Notes: generated by a model not told the origin, from the sequence alone. Positions 7,780 through 19,887 are shown, counted from the first letter of the stretch. The stretch: 64,000 nucleotides of DNA from Xanthomonas chitinilytica (GCF_026107455.2 NZ_JAPCHY010000004.1:62001-126000), one strand, 5' to 3'. A program made the numbers and translations.

Positions 7780-9426
7780 TCAGCGCCGTTGCAGGTCCGG
7801 GTCGCGGATGCCCTGCCGGCGCAGTTCCAGCACCGTCGGCGTGATCGCCTCGATGCGGGCGTCGACCCGGGCGCGGGCGACGTAGTCCAGTTCCGGCTTC
7901 TTCTTCAGCGCCTGCAACTGCATCAGCGCCTGCTCCGGGCGGCCGCTGAGGTAGGCGGCCTCGGCGTAGGCCTCGCCGGCGCGGGTGGTGTCGCCGGCCA
8001 GCTCGCAGGCGCGGGCGAAGGTGCGCTGGAACACCGGGTCGTCGCCGGAGCGCGCCAGCAGCGGCCGCAGCATGGCCTGCGCGCGCTGGCCGGCCTCGCG
8101 CCCGCCCTGCTCGTTGAGCACCGCGGCGTAGGTCAGCGCCACCGGGCGGTTGAACGGCAGCCGTTGCAGCAGCGCCTCGAAGCGCTGGTTGGCCTGCGCG
8201 TGCCGGCCGTTGCGCGATTCGGCCTCGCCCAGCGCCAGTGCCAGCCACAGGTTGTCCGGATAGGTGTCCAGCAGCTGGCGCAGTTCCTGCTCGGCCTCCG
8301 GGGCCGCGCCGCCGCGCAGCCGGGCCAGCGCCAGGCCATAGCGCTGCGGCTCGCTCAGGCCCTGCTTCTGGCTGCGGCGCAGGCTCTCGTACTCGCGCAG
8401 CAGTTCGGCCGGGGTGCTGGCGCTGAGCACCCGCAGGCGTTCGCGCGCCCAGTCGAACTGGCCGCTGCCGCCGCGGGCCAGGCTGTCCAGCGACACCGCC
8501 AGCTGCATCGATGAGGGCAGCAGCGGATTGTCGCGGCGCGTCAGCGGGTCGGACAGCGACGGGTCGGCTGGGTCCACCCGCTCCTGGCGCGTGCCGGTGG
8601 GGGTCTGCGTGGTCAGCAGCACCGTGTCCTTCTTCATCTGCTCGGCGCGCGCCTTGGCTTCGCTGATGCGGGTGATGTTGACCGGGTGGGTGCGCAGGAA
8701 ATCCGGGGTGGTGTAGCCGCCCTCGTTGCCGCGCATCGCCTGCGACATGCGCTCGAAGAAGCCGGCCATCGCATCCACGTCGTAACCGCTGCGGGCCAGG
8801 GTGCGGATGCCCAGGCGGTCGGCCTCCGACTCGTTGGAGCGGGTGAAGTTGATCTGCCGCTGCTGCATCAGCCCCATCGCGCTGGTGATGCTGGCCATGG
8901 TGGCGTCGCCGGAGGAGTTGCCGCCCACCTGCTGGGCGGCGATCACCGCGGCCAGCATGCCGAGCAGGATCGGGATCTGGTCGCGCTGGGCGCGCTCCAC
9001 GCTGCGCAGCACGTGCTGCTGGGTGACGTGGGCGATCTCGTGCGACAGCACCGCCGCCACCTCGTCCTCGCGCTGGGCGGTGAGCACCAGCCCGGCGTTG
9101 ACCCCGATGTAGCCGCCCAGGGTGGCGAAGGCGTTGATCTGCCGGTCCTTGAGCATGAAGAAGGTGAACGGTTGCCGCGGCTGCGCGCTGTTGGAGCCGA
9201 GCCGGGTGCCCATCGACTGCAGCCAGTCGTCGATCAGCGGGTCGTCGAGCAGGTAGCCGTAGTTGCGCAGCTCGCGCAGCATCATCCCACCGTACTCGGC
9301 CTGGCGGGCGGGGGTGAGCAGTTCGCCGGCCGAGGAACCGATGTCCGGCAGCTTGGTGTCCTGGGCGGCGGCAAGCGGCGCGGCGATGGCCAGGGTGAGG
9401 GCGGTGGCGAGCAGCAGCGGGCGCAA
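7780..9426 (-). CDS. bepA: M48 metalloprotease/chaperone BepA (YfgC)
   Basis: 548 residues from a TTG at 9426, chosen because a GGAG lies six bases upstream and a clear signal peptide starts there (RPLLLATALTLAIAAPLAAA). The zinc motif HEIAH lies at about residues 129-133 with the third ligand Glu in NESEADRLG, followed by a C-terminal TPR-like region (residues about 330-540). BepA is periplasmic; it assists assembly of outer-membrane proteins and LptD and degrades stalled forms. The family is usually about 490 residues, so the TPR part is slightly long here. No ATG start fits without adding an unconserved 60-residue extension. Confidence 0.9.
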   Translation of the reverse strand: MRPLLLATALTLAIAAPLAAAQDTKLPDIGSSAGELLTPARQAEYGGMMLRELRNYGYLLDDPLIDDWLQSMGTRLGSNSAQPRQPFTFFMLKDRQINAFATLGGYIGVNAGLVLTAQREDEVAAVLSHEIAHVTQQHVLRSVERAQRDQIPILLGMLAAVIAAQQVGGNSSGDATMASITSAMGLMQQRQINFTRSNESEADRLGIRTLARSGYDVDAMAGFFERMSQAMRGNEGGYTTPDFLRTHPVNITRISEAKARAEQMKKDTVLLTTQTPTGTRQERVDPADPSLSDPLTRRDNPLLPSSMQLAVSLDSLARGGSGQFDWARERLRVLSASTPAELLREYESLRRSQKQGLSEPQRYGLALARLRGGAAPEAEQELRQLLDTYPDNLWLALALGEAESRNGRHAQANQRFEALLQRLPFNRPVALTYAAVLNEQGGREAGQRAQAMLRPLLARSGDDPVFQRTFARACELAGDTTRAGEAYAEAAYLSGRPEQALMQLQALKKKPELDYVARARVDARIEAITPTVLELRRQGIRDPDLQRR

Positions 9427-9578
9427 GCGGAACTCCGGGGGCAGGTCTGGGCCGAGGATGAGGCGGTAACGGGGCGGCAGTGTGAAGCGGCGGTTAATCC
9501 GCAGTGTTGCGTTGGTGACGTCGAAAAACCAGCCGGCCGCTACCATATATGGACCCTGTTTCCCGCGTGGAGTTTCCC

Positions 9579-9869
9579 GTGAGCCAAGACGCATCCAGCC
9601 GTGCACCGGGCGCGGCGCCCGAGATCACCATCTATTCCACCGCGGTGTGCCCGTACTGCGTGGCCGCCAAGAACTTCCTCAAGAGCAAGGGCCAGGCCTG
9701 GACCGAGGTCCGCATCGACCTGGATCCGGTCGAGCGCGAGAAGATGATGGCGCGCACCCGCCGCACCAGCGTGCCGCAGATCTTCGTCGGCGACGTCCAT
9801 GTCGGCGGCTACGACGACATGATGGCGCTGCATCGCGCCGGCAAGCTCGAGCCGCTTCTTGCCGGCTGA
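9579..9869 (+). CDS. grxC: Glutaredoxin 3 (dithiol, CPYC)
   Basis: 96 residues from GTG 9579, preferred because GGAG lies six bases upstream; an ATG at 9549 would add ten residues. The active site CPYC is in ITIYSTAVCPYCVAAKNFL, the cis-Pro loop in RRTSVPQIFVGDVHVGG, and the glutathione-binding GGYDDMM follows. It reduces disulfides and glutathione mixed disulfides in the cytoplasm using GSH. It is divergent from bepA with a 152-base gap and lies upstream of the AhpD-like gene. Confidence 0.95.
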   Translation: MSQDASSRAPGAAPEITIYSTAVCPYCVAAKNFLKSKGQAWTEVRIDLDPVEREKMMARTRRTSVPQIFVGDVHVGGYDDMMALHRAGKLEPLLAG

Positions 9870-9982
9870 ACCGCTACCCGGCGACAGGGCCGCGCGCTGC
9901 ACCAACGATCCGGCCTGGGCGGCCGGGCGGACCATTGCCGGTCCGTCCCGGGCGACCGCCCCCATTCCCATGGACACCAAGC

Positions 9983-10378
9983 ATGAGCAAGCACAGCAGC
10001 GGCGACGACCGCATCGCCGAGTTCACCGAGTTCCGCCAGCGCATGAACCAGCGCATCCTGGCCGAGCCCAACCAGGTGGTGCGGCGTTTCTTCGCACTGG
10101 ACACCCAGACCTACCAGGCCGGCGCGCTGGACGTGAAGACCAAGGAACTGCTGGGCCTGGTGGCCTCGCTGGTGCTGCGCTGCGACGACTGCATCAGCTA
10201 CCACGTGGCCCAGTGCAAGGAGGCCGGGGTCGGCCGCGAGGAGTTCTTCGAGACCTTCTCGGTGGGGCTGGTGGTCGGCGGTTCGATCGTGATCCCGCAC
10301 CTGCGGCGGGCGGTGGACTTCCTCGACCAGCTGGAAAACGGCAGCGCGCAGGCGCCGGCCGGGCACGACCACGGCTGA
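9983..10378 (+). CDS. AhpD-like / carboxymuconolactone decarboxylase family protein
   Basis: 131 residues. The motif LVLRCDDCISYHVAQCKEAG contains the C-x2-C-x3-H signature of AhpD-like alkylhydroperoxidases, where the cysteine pair and His act in peroxide or disulfide chemistry. The following GREEFFETFSVGLVVGGSI fits the CMD fold. The C terminus is His-rich (GHDHG). Standing next to a glutaredoxin it is more likely a thiol-redox enzyme than a decarboxylase; its partner is unknown. Confidence 0.85.
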   Translation: MSKHSSGDDRIAEFTEFRQRMNQRILAEPNQVVRRFFALDTQTYQAGALDVKTKELLGLVASLVLRCDDCISYHVAQCKEAGVGREEFFETFSVGLVVGGSIVIPHLRRAVDFLDQLENGSAQAPAGHDHG

Positions 10379-10396
10379 GGCCCGACCATCGTCTAT

Positions 10397-10426
10397 TTGG
10401 GGAGAAGGGGGCGGATCGGGCATAAT
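10397..10426 (+). promoter_or_regulatory. Possible sigma-70 promoter for isocitrate dehydrogenase
   Basis: TTGGGG (10397-10402) is followed after 18 bases by CATAAT (10421-10426), five of six matches to the -10 consensus. The leader to the ATG at 10507 would be about 75 bases. The -35 is weak, so this is a tentative call. Confidence 0.4.
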
Positions 10427-10506
10427 TGCCAGTTGAAACCATTTTTAGCGCCTGTGCTCCGGGCTGCCGGACAGCGCTCTCCCTCCCTGTTCGGAATATC
10501 TATCAA

Positions 10507-11514
10507 ATGACGCAGACAATCACCGTCATCCGCGGCGATGGCATCGGCCCGGAGATCATGGACGCCACGCTGTTCGTGCTGGACAAGCTGGACGCCGGCC
10601 TGGTCTACGAGTACGCCGACGCCGGCCTGGTGGCGCTTGAAAAGCACGGCGAGCTGATCCCGGCCGCGACCCTGGATTCGATCCGCAAGAACAAGGTGGC
10701 GCTGAAGAGCCCGCTGACCACCCCGGTGGGCGGCGGCTTCAGCTCGATCAACGTGGCCCTGCGTCGCCAGTTCGACCTGTACGCCAACGTGCGCCCGGCC
10801 AAGTCGTTCCCGAACACCAAGTCGCGCTTCGCCGACGGCGTGGACCTGATCACCGTGCGCGAGAACACCGAAGGCGCCTACCTGAGCGAAGGCCAGGAAG
10901 TCTCCGCCGACGGCGAGACCGCGTTCTCCGGCACCCGCATCACCCGCAAGGGCTCCGAGCGCATCGTGCGCTACGCCTTCGACCTGGCCCGCGCCACCGG
11001 CCGCAAGAAGGTCACCGCGGTGCACAAGGCCAACATCATCAAGTCGACCTCGGGCCTGTTCCTGAACGTCGCCCGCGAAGTCGCCGCCCGCTACCCGGAA
11101 ATCGAATTCCAGGAAATGATCGTCGACAACTGCTGCATGCAGCTGGTGATGCGTCCGGAGCAGTTCGACATCATCGTCACCACCAACCTGTTCGGCGACA
11201 TCATCTCCGACCTGTGTGCCGGCCTGGTCGGCGGCCTGGGCCTGGCCCCGGGCGCCAACATCGGCGAAGACGCGGCGATCTTCGAGGCCGTGCACGGCAC
11301 CGCGCCGGACATCGCCGGCCAGGGCAAGGCCAACCCGTGCGCGCTGCTGCTGGGCGCGGCGCAGATGCTGGACCACATCGGCCAGCCGGAAAACGCCGAG
11401 CGCCTGCGCAAGGCCATCGTCGCCACGCTGGAAGCCAAGGATTCGCTGACCGGCGACCTGGGCGGCAGCGGCAACACCATGGGCTTCGCCCAGGCCATCG
11501 CCAGCCGGCTCTGA
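10507..11514 (+). CDS. NAD-dependent isocitrate dehydrogenase (short, type I)
   Basis: 335 residues, starting MTQTITVIRGDGIGPEIM. The enzyme converts isocitrate to 2-oxoglutarate in the TCA cycle. The substrate-binding segment SPLTTPVGGGFSSINVALRR has the serine typical of isocitrate rather than isopropylmalate enzymes. The cofactor loop HGTAPDIAGQGKANP has Asp-Ile where NADP enzymes of enteric bacteria have Lys-Tyr, which indicates NAD. Its size matches the short NAD-isocitrate dehydrogenase known from Xanthomonas, not the NADP enzyme of about 416 residues. A strong hairpin follows the stop. Confidence 0.88.
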   Translation: MTQTITVIRGDGIGPEIMDATLFVLDKLDAGLVYEYADAGLVALEKHGELIPAATLDSIRKNKVALKSPLTTPVGGGFSSINVALRRQFDLYANVRPAKSFPNTKSRFADGVDLITVRENTEGAYLSEGQEVSADGETAFSGTRITRKGSERIVRYAFDLARATGRKKVTAVHKANIIKSTSGLFLNVAREVAARYPEIEFQEMIVDNCCMQLVMRPEQFDIIVTTNLFGDIISDLCAGLVGGLGLAPGANIGEDAAIFEAVHGTAPDIAGQGKANPCALLLGAAQMLDHIGQPENAERLRKAIVATLEAKDSLTGDLGGSGNTMGFAQAIASRL

Positions 11515-11527
11515 TCGGGATCATCGT

Positions 11528-11567
11528 GCAAACAGCAAGGGCGCCTCACGGCGCCCTTGCTGTTTGC
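11528..11567 (+). terminator. Hairpin terminator after isocitrate dehydrogenase
   Basis: A perfect 18-base stem (11528-11545 with 11550-11567) around the loop TCAC, 13 bases after the stop. It is GC-rich at the apex (AAGGGCGCC) with A/T-rich flanks instead of a clean U tract, so it could serve either strand. Confidence 0.65.
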
Positions 11568-11574
11568 GGAATCC

Positions 11575-11640
11575 GTAGAGCCGAGCTTGCTCGGCTGTGG
11601 CCCTGCCGGGAAAGCCGCAGCCGAGCAAGCTCGGCTCTAC
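11575..11640. repeat. REP doublet with GTAG heads (SMAG-like)
   Basis: Two inverted copies of a 22-base unit begin GTAGAGCCGAGC (11575) and end GCTCGGCTCTAC (11640). Each unit holds its own 8-base palindrome (AGCCGAGC-TT-GCTCGGCT). The 22-base spacer is GTGGCCCTGCCGGGAAAGCCGC. The GTAG head plus short stem is the hallmark of the REP family described in Stenotrophomonas maltophilia, which spreads with RAYT transposases; none is encoded here. A run of ten G follows at 11643-11652. Confidence 0.85.
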
Positions 11641-11654
11641 GAGGGGGGGGGGCG

Positions 11655-12416
11655 TCAGTTGCGCGACTGCAGCTTGGACAGCAGCCGCAGGAACTCGATG
11701 TACAGCCACACCAGCGTGACCATCAGGCCGAAGGCGCCGTACCACTCCATGTACTTCGGTGCGCCGGCGTCGACCCCGTTTTCGATGAAGTCGAAGTCCA
11801 GCACCAGGTTCAGCGCGGCCACCACCACCACGAACAGGCTGAAGCCGATGCCGATCAGGCCCGAGTCGTGGATGAAGGGAATGTTGATGTTGAACAGGCC
11901 CAGCACGATGGTGGCCAGGTACACCAGCGCGATGCCGCCGGTGGCCGCCACCACGCCCAGCTTGAAGTTCTCGGTGGCCTTGATCAGGCCGCTGCGGTAG
12001 GCGAACAGCAGCGCGAACAGGGTGCCGAAGGTCAGGATCACCGCCTGGAACACGATGCCCGGGAAGCGCGCCTCGAACAGCGCCGAGATCGTGCCGAGGA
12101 AGAAGCCCTCGAACAGTGCGTACAGCGGCGCGGTGACCGGTGCCCAGGTCTTCTTGAAGATCGTCGCCAGCGCCAGGAGCAGGCCGCCGATCAGGCCGCC
12201 CCACAGGTACAGCATCGCGCCCGGGGCCAGTTCGCCGGTCGCGGTCAGGGTGTTGTTCCAGGCGAACGCGGCGGTCGCCACGGCCAGCAACAGCAGGACG
12301 CCGGTCTTGTTGACGGTGCCGTTGAGGGTCATCGTCCCGCTGTCGCGCGATACCACGGTGCCGGAGCCGAGGTCGAGGAAGGTGGATTCCTTGAGGGCGG
12401 GGTTGCCGCTGCGCAT
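11655..12416 (-). CDS. Bax inhibitor-1/YccA family membrane protein
   Basis: 253 residues from ATG 12416, with GGGAG eight bases upstream. After an N-terminal soluble tail of about 35 residues there are seven hydrophobic segments (for example LLLLAVATAAFAW, then AMLYLWGGLIGGLLLALA, then LGVVAATGGIALVYLATIV). The C-terminal segments with FDFIENGVDAGAPKYMEW match the BI-1 family, which in bacteria includes pH-sensitive calcium leak channels. The sequence resembles the longer subfamily common in Xanthomonads and actinobacteria more than enteric YccA. Physiological role unproven. Confidence 0.88.
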   Translation of the reverse strand: MRSGNPALKESTFLDLGSGTVVSRDSGTMTLNGTVNKTGVLLLLAVATAAFAWNNTLTATGELAPGAMLYLWGGLIGGLLLALATIFKKTWAPVTAPLYALFEGFFLGTISALFEARFPGIVFQAVILTFGTLFALLFAYRSGLIKATENFKLGVVAATGGIALVYLATIVLGLFNINIPFIHDSGLIGIGFSLFVVVVAALNLVLDFDFIENGVDAGAPKYMEWYGAFGLMVTLVWLYIEFLRLLSKLQSRN

Positions 12417-12506
12417 GTCTGTTGCTCCCTGTGGTGTATGGAATGGCCGGCCGCGGTGGCCGCTGCGGGCAAGCATAGCGAAATGCGTGAAATCGCATCC
12501 GGGGCG

Positions 12507-12535
12507 TTGACAGAATCGGCCCGGCTTCCCACAAT
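12507..12535 (+). promoter_or_regulatory. Sigma-70 promoter of the tRNA-Pro cluster
   Basis: A perfect -35 TTGACA (12507-12512), a 17-base spacer and CACAAT (12530-12535, four of six). Transcription would begin about 30 bases before tRNA-Pro and could run through tRNA-Arg and tRNA-His. Confidence 0.7.
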
Positions 12536-12573
12536 AGCCGACCTTTCGGGGGGAACCTCGGGAGATTCACCGC

Positions 12574-12650
12574 CGGGGTATAGCGCAGTCTGGTAGCGCG
12601 CCTGCTTTGGGAGCAGGATGTCGGGGGTTCGAATCCCTCTACCCCGACCA
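12574..12650 (+). tRNA. tRNA-Pro (TGG)
   Basis: 77 bases with encoded CCA. The acceptor stem pairs CGGGGTA with TACCCCG; the anticodon loop is TTTGGGA between CCTGC and GCAGG, giving TGG. The T-arm GTTCGAATC is present. First tRNA of the cluster. Confidence 0.97.
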
Positions 12651-12692
12651 ATCCGCTGCGTATCGGGATTGGAATGCGACAATCCGGTCCGG

Positions 12693-12769
12693 GCGCCCGT
12701 AGCTCAACTGGATAGAGCACCGGCCTTCTAAGCCGGCGGTTACAGGTTCGATTCCTGTCGGGCGCGCCA
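12693..12769 (+). tRNA. tRNA-Arg (TCT)
   Basis: 77 bases with encoded CCA. Acceptor GCGCCCG pairs with CGGGCGC; the anticodon loop CTTCTAA sits between CCGGC and GCCGG, giving TCT, which reads the rare AGA/AGG codons. It lies 42 bases after tRNA-Pro. Confidence 0.97.
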
Positions 12770-12808
12770 TCGCGGCGGTGCATGGGCAGGATGTTTCAGG
12801 TTTCAGCG

Positions 12809-12885
12809 GTGGCTGTAGCTCAGTTGGTTAGAGTACCGGATTGTGATTCCGGTGGTCGGGGGTTCGAATCCCCTCAGCCACCCCA
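12809..12885 (+). tRNA. tRNA-His (GTG)
   Basis: 77 bases with encoded CCA. Acceptor GTGGCTG pairs with CAGCCAC. A G at 12808 faces the discriminator C, as required for the extra G-1 of tRNA-His. The anticodon loop TTGTGAT gives GTG. Confidence 0.97.
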
Positions 12886-12895
12886 CTGAACCCGA

Positions 12896-12915
12896 CCGAT
12901 TTTTTTTGAAATCGG
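12896..12915 (+). terminator. Hairpin after tRNA-His
   Basis: CCGATTT (12896-12902) pairs with AAATCGG (12909-12915); the T run lies mostly in the loop. It could end the Pro-Arg-His transcript, since a separate promoter for tRNA-Lys follows at once. The unusual arrangement keeps confidence low. Confidence 0.4.
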
Positions 12916-12918
12916 GTG

Positions 12919-12946
12919 TTGCAAAGCAAAAAAAGCACGCTAAAAT
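12919..12946 (+). promoter_or_regulatory. Sigma-70 promoter of tRNA-Lys
   Basis: TTGCAA (12919-12924), a 16-base A-rich spacer and TAAAAT (12941-12946), five of six matches at the -10. The predicted start is about nine bases before the mature tRNA-Lys. Confidence 0.65.
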
Positions 12947-12961
12947 GTGCGTCCAGTTTCA

Positions 12962-13037
12962 GGGCCGTTAGCTCAGTTGGTAGAGCAGTTGACTCTTAAT
13001 CAATAGGTCCAAGGTTCGAATCCTTGACGGCCCACCA
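12962..13037 (+). tRNA. tRNA-Lys (CTT)
   Basis: 76 bases with encoded CCA. Acceptor GGGCCGT pairs with ACGGCCC; the anticodon loop CTCTTAA between GTTGA and TCAAT gives CTT. A CTT isoacceptor fits a GC-rich genome that mostly uses AAG. Confidence 0.95.
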
Positions 13038-13040
13038 GAC

Positions 13041-13074
13041 AAAGGCACTCGCTCCGGCGGGTGCCTTTTTCTTT
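13041..13074 (+). terminator. Intrinsic terminator after tRNA-Lys
   Basis: AAAGGCAC (13041-13048) pairs with GTGCCTTT (13061-13068), followed by a T-rich tail (TTCTTT). Classic rho-independent form on the plus strand. Confidence 0.85.
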
Positions 13075-13119
13075 GTGGCGCCGCCTGCAACAATGATGCC
13101 CAGGCCCGTGGCCTGTCTC

Positions 13120-13204
<85 letters not shown>

Positions 13205-13386
13205 GCCGGGTGCAACCGGCGTCCCGGCCCGGCGCAGGCCCCGGCGCGACCCATGAGGCCGCAGGCTGGCAGCGCCCGCCGTAATCGGCGAAACTACCGG
13301 GCTGCGGCGGATATGCGCGTCCGCGTCAACCCGTTTCTCTACCACATCGTGCCGGGGCCAGGGCGCCACCGGTGGCAGGAGTCAAC

Positions 13387-14682
13387 ATGCAAGCTTCGAT
13401 CGAATCCACCGGCAACCTGGAACGCCGCCTGACCTTCTCCTTGCCGGAGGAGCGCCTGCAGACCCATATCGATGGCCGTCTGGGCGAGATCGCACGCACC
13501 GCGCGCATCAAGGGCTTCCGTCCCGGCAAGGTGCCGGCCAAGGTGATCGAGCAGCGTTTCGGCCAGCAGGTGCGTGCCGAGGCGATGGACGGCCTGCTGC
13601 GCGAGACCTTCGACGCCGCGCTGCGCGAGCACGAACTGCGCATCGCCGGCAACCCGCGCATCGACAAGGCCGGCGAGGGCGAACTGGACTTCGTCGCCAC
13701 CGTGGAGCTGGTGCCGGACTTCGGCGACATCGACGTGGCCAAGCTGAGCGTGGTGCGCCACACCGCCGAGATCACCGACGCCGACATCGAGCAGATGGTC
13801 GAGAACCTGCGCCAGCAGCGCCGCACCTGGCAGCCGGTGGAGCGGGGCGCCCAGGAAGGCGACCTGGTCGCGCTGGAAACCTGGTCGCAGGCGGGCGATG
13901 AACGCCTGCCGGCCGAAGGCACCGAGAAGGGCAGCGTGGTGATCGGCTCGGGCATGATGTTCGAGCAGATCGAGAAGGGCCTGGTGGGCCTGGCCAAGGG
14001 CGAGGAAAAGACCCTGACGGTCGATTTCCCGGCCGATTGGCGGGTGCCGGCGCTGGCCGGCAAGCAGGTCCAGGTGACGGTCAAGGCCACCGACGTGTCC
14101 GAACCGCTGCTGCCGGAAGTGAGCAAGGAATTCATCAAGAGCTTCGGCGTCAAGAGCGGTGACGTCGAGCAGTTCCATGCCGACATCCGCGCCAACCTCG
14201 AGCGCGAGCTCAAGGGCGCGTTGATGAACCGCCTGCGTCGCGAGGTCGGCGAGCAGCTGATCGCGGCCTATTCGTCGGTCGAACTGCCGCCGCGCCTGGT
14301 CGAGAACGAGGCCCGTTCCATGCTGGCGCAGCAGGTCGAGCAGATCCGCCGCAGCGGCCGCAACCCGGGCGAAGTGCCCGCCGACGCCCACCAGGGCTTC
14401 ATGGAAGCCGCGCGCAAGCGCGTGCTGGTCGGCCTGCTGGTGGGCGAGGTCGCCCGTCGCAACGAGCTGCGCCTGGATCCCAAGCGCCTGAACGAGACGA
14501 TGCGCCTGATCGCCTCCACCTACGAGGAGCCGGAGCAAGTCATTGAGATGTACCGCAACGACCCCCAGTTGATGAGTGGCCTGCAGAACCGCGTGATGGA
14601 AGAGCAGGTGATCGACTGGATCGCCGAGCGTGCCCAGCACACCGAACAGGCGCTGACGTTCCAGGAAGCGATCCGCCAGTAA
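13387..14682 (+). CDS. tig: Trigger factor (ribosome-associated chaperone)
   Basis: 431 residues from ATG 13387 with AGGAG six bases upstream. The N-terminal ribosome-binding domain carries the signature [20 protein letters not shown] (about 40-60). The central FKBP-like PPIase domain has [10 protein letters not shown] and [18 protein letters not shown]. The C-terminal helical chaperone cradle runs from about residue 250. It binds nascent chains at the exit tunnel. It opens the conserved tig-clpP-clpX-lon-hupB-ppiD block. Confidence 0.97.
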   Translation: MQASIESTGNLERRLTFSLPEERLQTHIDGRLGEIARTARIKGFRPGKVPAKVIEQRFGQQVRAEAMDGLLRETFDAALREHELRIAGNPRIDKAGEGELDFVATVELVPDFGDIDVAKLSVVRHTAEITDADIEQMVENLRQQRRTWQPVERGAQEGDLVALETWSQAGDERLPAEGTEKGSVVIGSGMMFEQIEKGLVGLAKGEEKTLTVDFPADWRVPALAGKQVQVTVKATDVSEPLLPEVSKEFIKSFGVKSGDVEQFHADIRANLERELKGALMNRLRREVGEQLIAAYSSVELPPRLVENEARSMLAQQVEQIRRSGRNPGEVPADAHQGFMEAARKRVLVGLLVGEVARRNELRLDPKRLNETMRLIASTYEEPEQVIEMYRNDPQLMSGLQNRVMEEQVIDWIAERAQHTEQALTFQEAIRQ

Positions 14683-14701
14683 GCGGGCCGCTTTCCACCC
14701 G

Positions 14702-14721
14702 CCCCGCGCCTCGGCGCGGGG
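14702..14721 (+). terminator. Hairpin between tig and clpP
   Basis: CCCCGCGC pairs with GCGCGGGG across a short TCG-containing loop, 20 bases after tig. The following bases (AAGTGTTTCC) form no good U tract, so it may only weaken read-through into clpP or act as a processing site. Confidence 0.4.
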
Positions 14722-14753
14722 AAGTGTTTCCCCCCAAATAGGTGCCTCACGTA

Positions 14754-15380
14754 ATGGACAACCGAACCAAAGCCCTGAACCTGGTTCCGATGGTGGTCGA
14801 GCAGACCAGCCGCGGCGAGCGTGCCTACGACATCTATTCGCGCCTGTTGAAGGAGCGGCTGATCTTCCTGGTCGGCCCGATCGACGACCACATGGCCAAC
14901 CTGGTGGTGGCGCAGCTGCTGTTCCTGGAAGCGGAGAACCCGGAAAAGGACATCAGCATCTACATCAACTCGCCCGGTGGCGTGGTCACCGCCGGCATGG
15001 CGATCTACGACACCATGCAGTACATCAAGCCGGACGTGAGCACCATCTGCGTCGGCCAGGCCGCCTCGATGGGCGCGCTGCTGCTGGCGGCTGGCGCGGC
15101 CGGCAAGCGCTATGCGCTGCCGAACTCGCGGGTGATGATCCACCAGCCGCTGGGCGGCTTCCAGGGCCAGGCCACGGATATCGACATCCATGCCCGCGAG
15201 ATCCTGACCCTGCGTGCGCGCCTGAACGAGGTGCTGGCCAAGCACACCGGCCAGTCGCTGGAGACCATCGCCCGCGATACCGAGCGCGACAACTTCAAGA
15301 GCGCGGCCGACGCCCAGGCCTACGGCCTGGTCGACCAGGTGCTCGAGCGTCGCCCGGAAGAGTCGATCCAGCCAGCCTGA
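14754..15380 (+). CDS. clpP: ATP-dependent Clp protease proteolytic subunit
   Basis: 208 residues from ATG 14754 with AGGTG about nine bases upstream; the GTG at 14742 is part of that stretch and a poorer start. The serine-protease triad is visible: Ser in [16 protein letters not shown] (about 108), His in [14 protein letters not shown] (about 133) and Asp about 50 residues later. The N-terminal [20 protein letters not shown] is highly conserved. It forms the tetradecameric chamber fed by ClpX, encoded next. Confidence 0.98.
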   Translation: MDNRTKALNLVPMVVEQTSRGERAYDIYSRLLKERLIFLVGPIDDHMANLVVAQLLFLEAENPEKDISIYINSPGGVVTAGMAIYDTMQYIKPDVSTICVGQAASMGALLLAAGAAGKRYALPNSRVMIHQPLGGFQGQATDIDIHAREILTLRARLNEVLAKHTGQSLETIARDTERDNFKSAADAQAYGLVDQVLERRPEESIQPA

Positions 15381-15431
15381 CGGGTGCAAGTGGCCGAAAA
15401 CACTGCATTTTCCGCAGGGTCGGGAGCGGAC

Positions 15432-15459
15432 TGGCGTCCTCCCGGCCCTGTGCTATTCT
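15432..15459 (+). promoter_or_regulatory. Possible clpX promoter (extended -10)
   Basis: TGCTATTCT (15451-15459) resembles an extended -10, with a weak TGGCGT 16 bases upstream of its core. It lies about 50 bases before the clpX start, in the 129-base gap after clpP. Tentative. Confidence 0.35.
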
Positions 15460-15509
15460 CGAAATCGAATCGTCCCGTTCATCGGGGCGAGTAACTGGGT
15501 AAGCGAAGC

Positions 15510-16796
<1,287 letters not shown>

Positions 16797-16876
16797 ATGG
16801 GCGCCCGGGAGGCCGGATTCCGGTGCTCGTGAACGGTCGCGGCCGGGCGTCCTCCCGCAGCTCTTGCATCGTTGCG

Positions 16877-16912
16877 CCGATGGCCCCATAACGGGGCCAT
16901 CGGCTTTTTTAT
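16877..16912 (+). terminator. Intrinsic terminator between clpX and lon
   Basis: An 11-base stem, CCGATGGCCCC (16877-16887) with GGGGCCATCGG (16893-16903), followed by CTTTTTTATT. This is a textbook rho-independent terminator, so lon, 31 bases downstream, needs its own promoter or read-through. Confidence 0.93.
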
Positions 16913-16943
16913 TGCCCGTTCCCCGAATTCCTGCGGAGCCCTC

Positions 16944-19397
<2,454 letters not shown>

Positions 19398-19446
19398 AAT
19401 GGCATGGAAAAATGCCTGAAACCCGCGCCGTTATTGGCTTTTCAGC

Positions 19447-19475
19447 TTGCGTGGGTAGGGGGCGGCTGGTATAAA
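19447..19475 (+). promoter_or_regulatory. Sigma-70 promoter of hupB
   Basis: TTGCGT (19447-19452), a 17-base GC-rich spacer and TATAAA (19470-19475), five of six. The leader to the hupB start is about 120 bases. Position and quality fit a strong separate promoter for this abundant protein. Confidence 0.75.
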
Positions 19476-19603
19476 AGCACGACTCGCGGACACGTACGGA
19501 GTGCGTGTCCGGCGTTTGAAAAACTTCCCGGCTTCCGTTCGCGATACAGGACGGAAGCCCACTCATCGATTCCGCGGAACCACCGCAAAGGGAGCTTTAC
19601 AGA

Positions 19604-19876
19604 ATGAACAAGACCGAATTGATCGATGGCGTTGCCGCTGCTGCTGATCTGTCCAAGGCTGAAGCCGGCCGCGCTGTCGATGCCATCATCGGCGAAATCA
19701 CCAAGGCGCTGAAGAAGGGCGACGCCGTGACGCTGGTGGGCTTCGGCACGTTCCAGGTGCGTGAGCGCGCCGAGCGTACCGGCCGCAACCCGAAGACCGG
19801 CGACACCATCAAGATCGCCGCGTCGAAGAATCCGGCGTTCAAGGCTGGTAAAGCCCTGAAGGATGCCGTAAACTAA
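19604..19876 (+). CDS. hupB: DNA-binding protein HU (beta type)
   Basis: 90 residues, the exact HU length. It has [20 protein letters not shown], the [20 protein letters not shown] arm with the intercalating proline (residue about 63), and the C-terminal [15 protein letters not shown]. It bends DNA as a dimer and compacts the nucleoid. A good GGGAG site precedes the ATG. It lies between lon and a tRNA cluster, as in many gammaproteobacteria. Confidence 0.98.
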   Translation: MNKTELIDGVAAAADLSKAEAGRAVDAIIGEITKALKKGDAVTLVGFGTFQVRERAERTGRNPKTGDTIKIAASKNPAFKAGKALKDAVN

Positions 19877-19887
19877 GCGGCTTGCTG

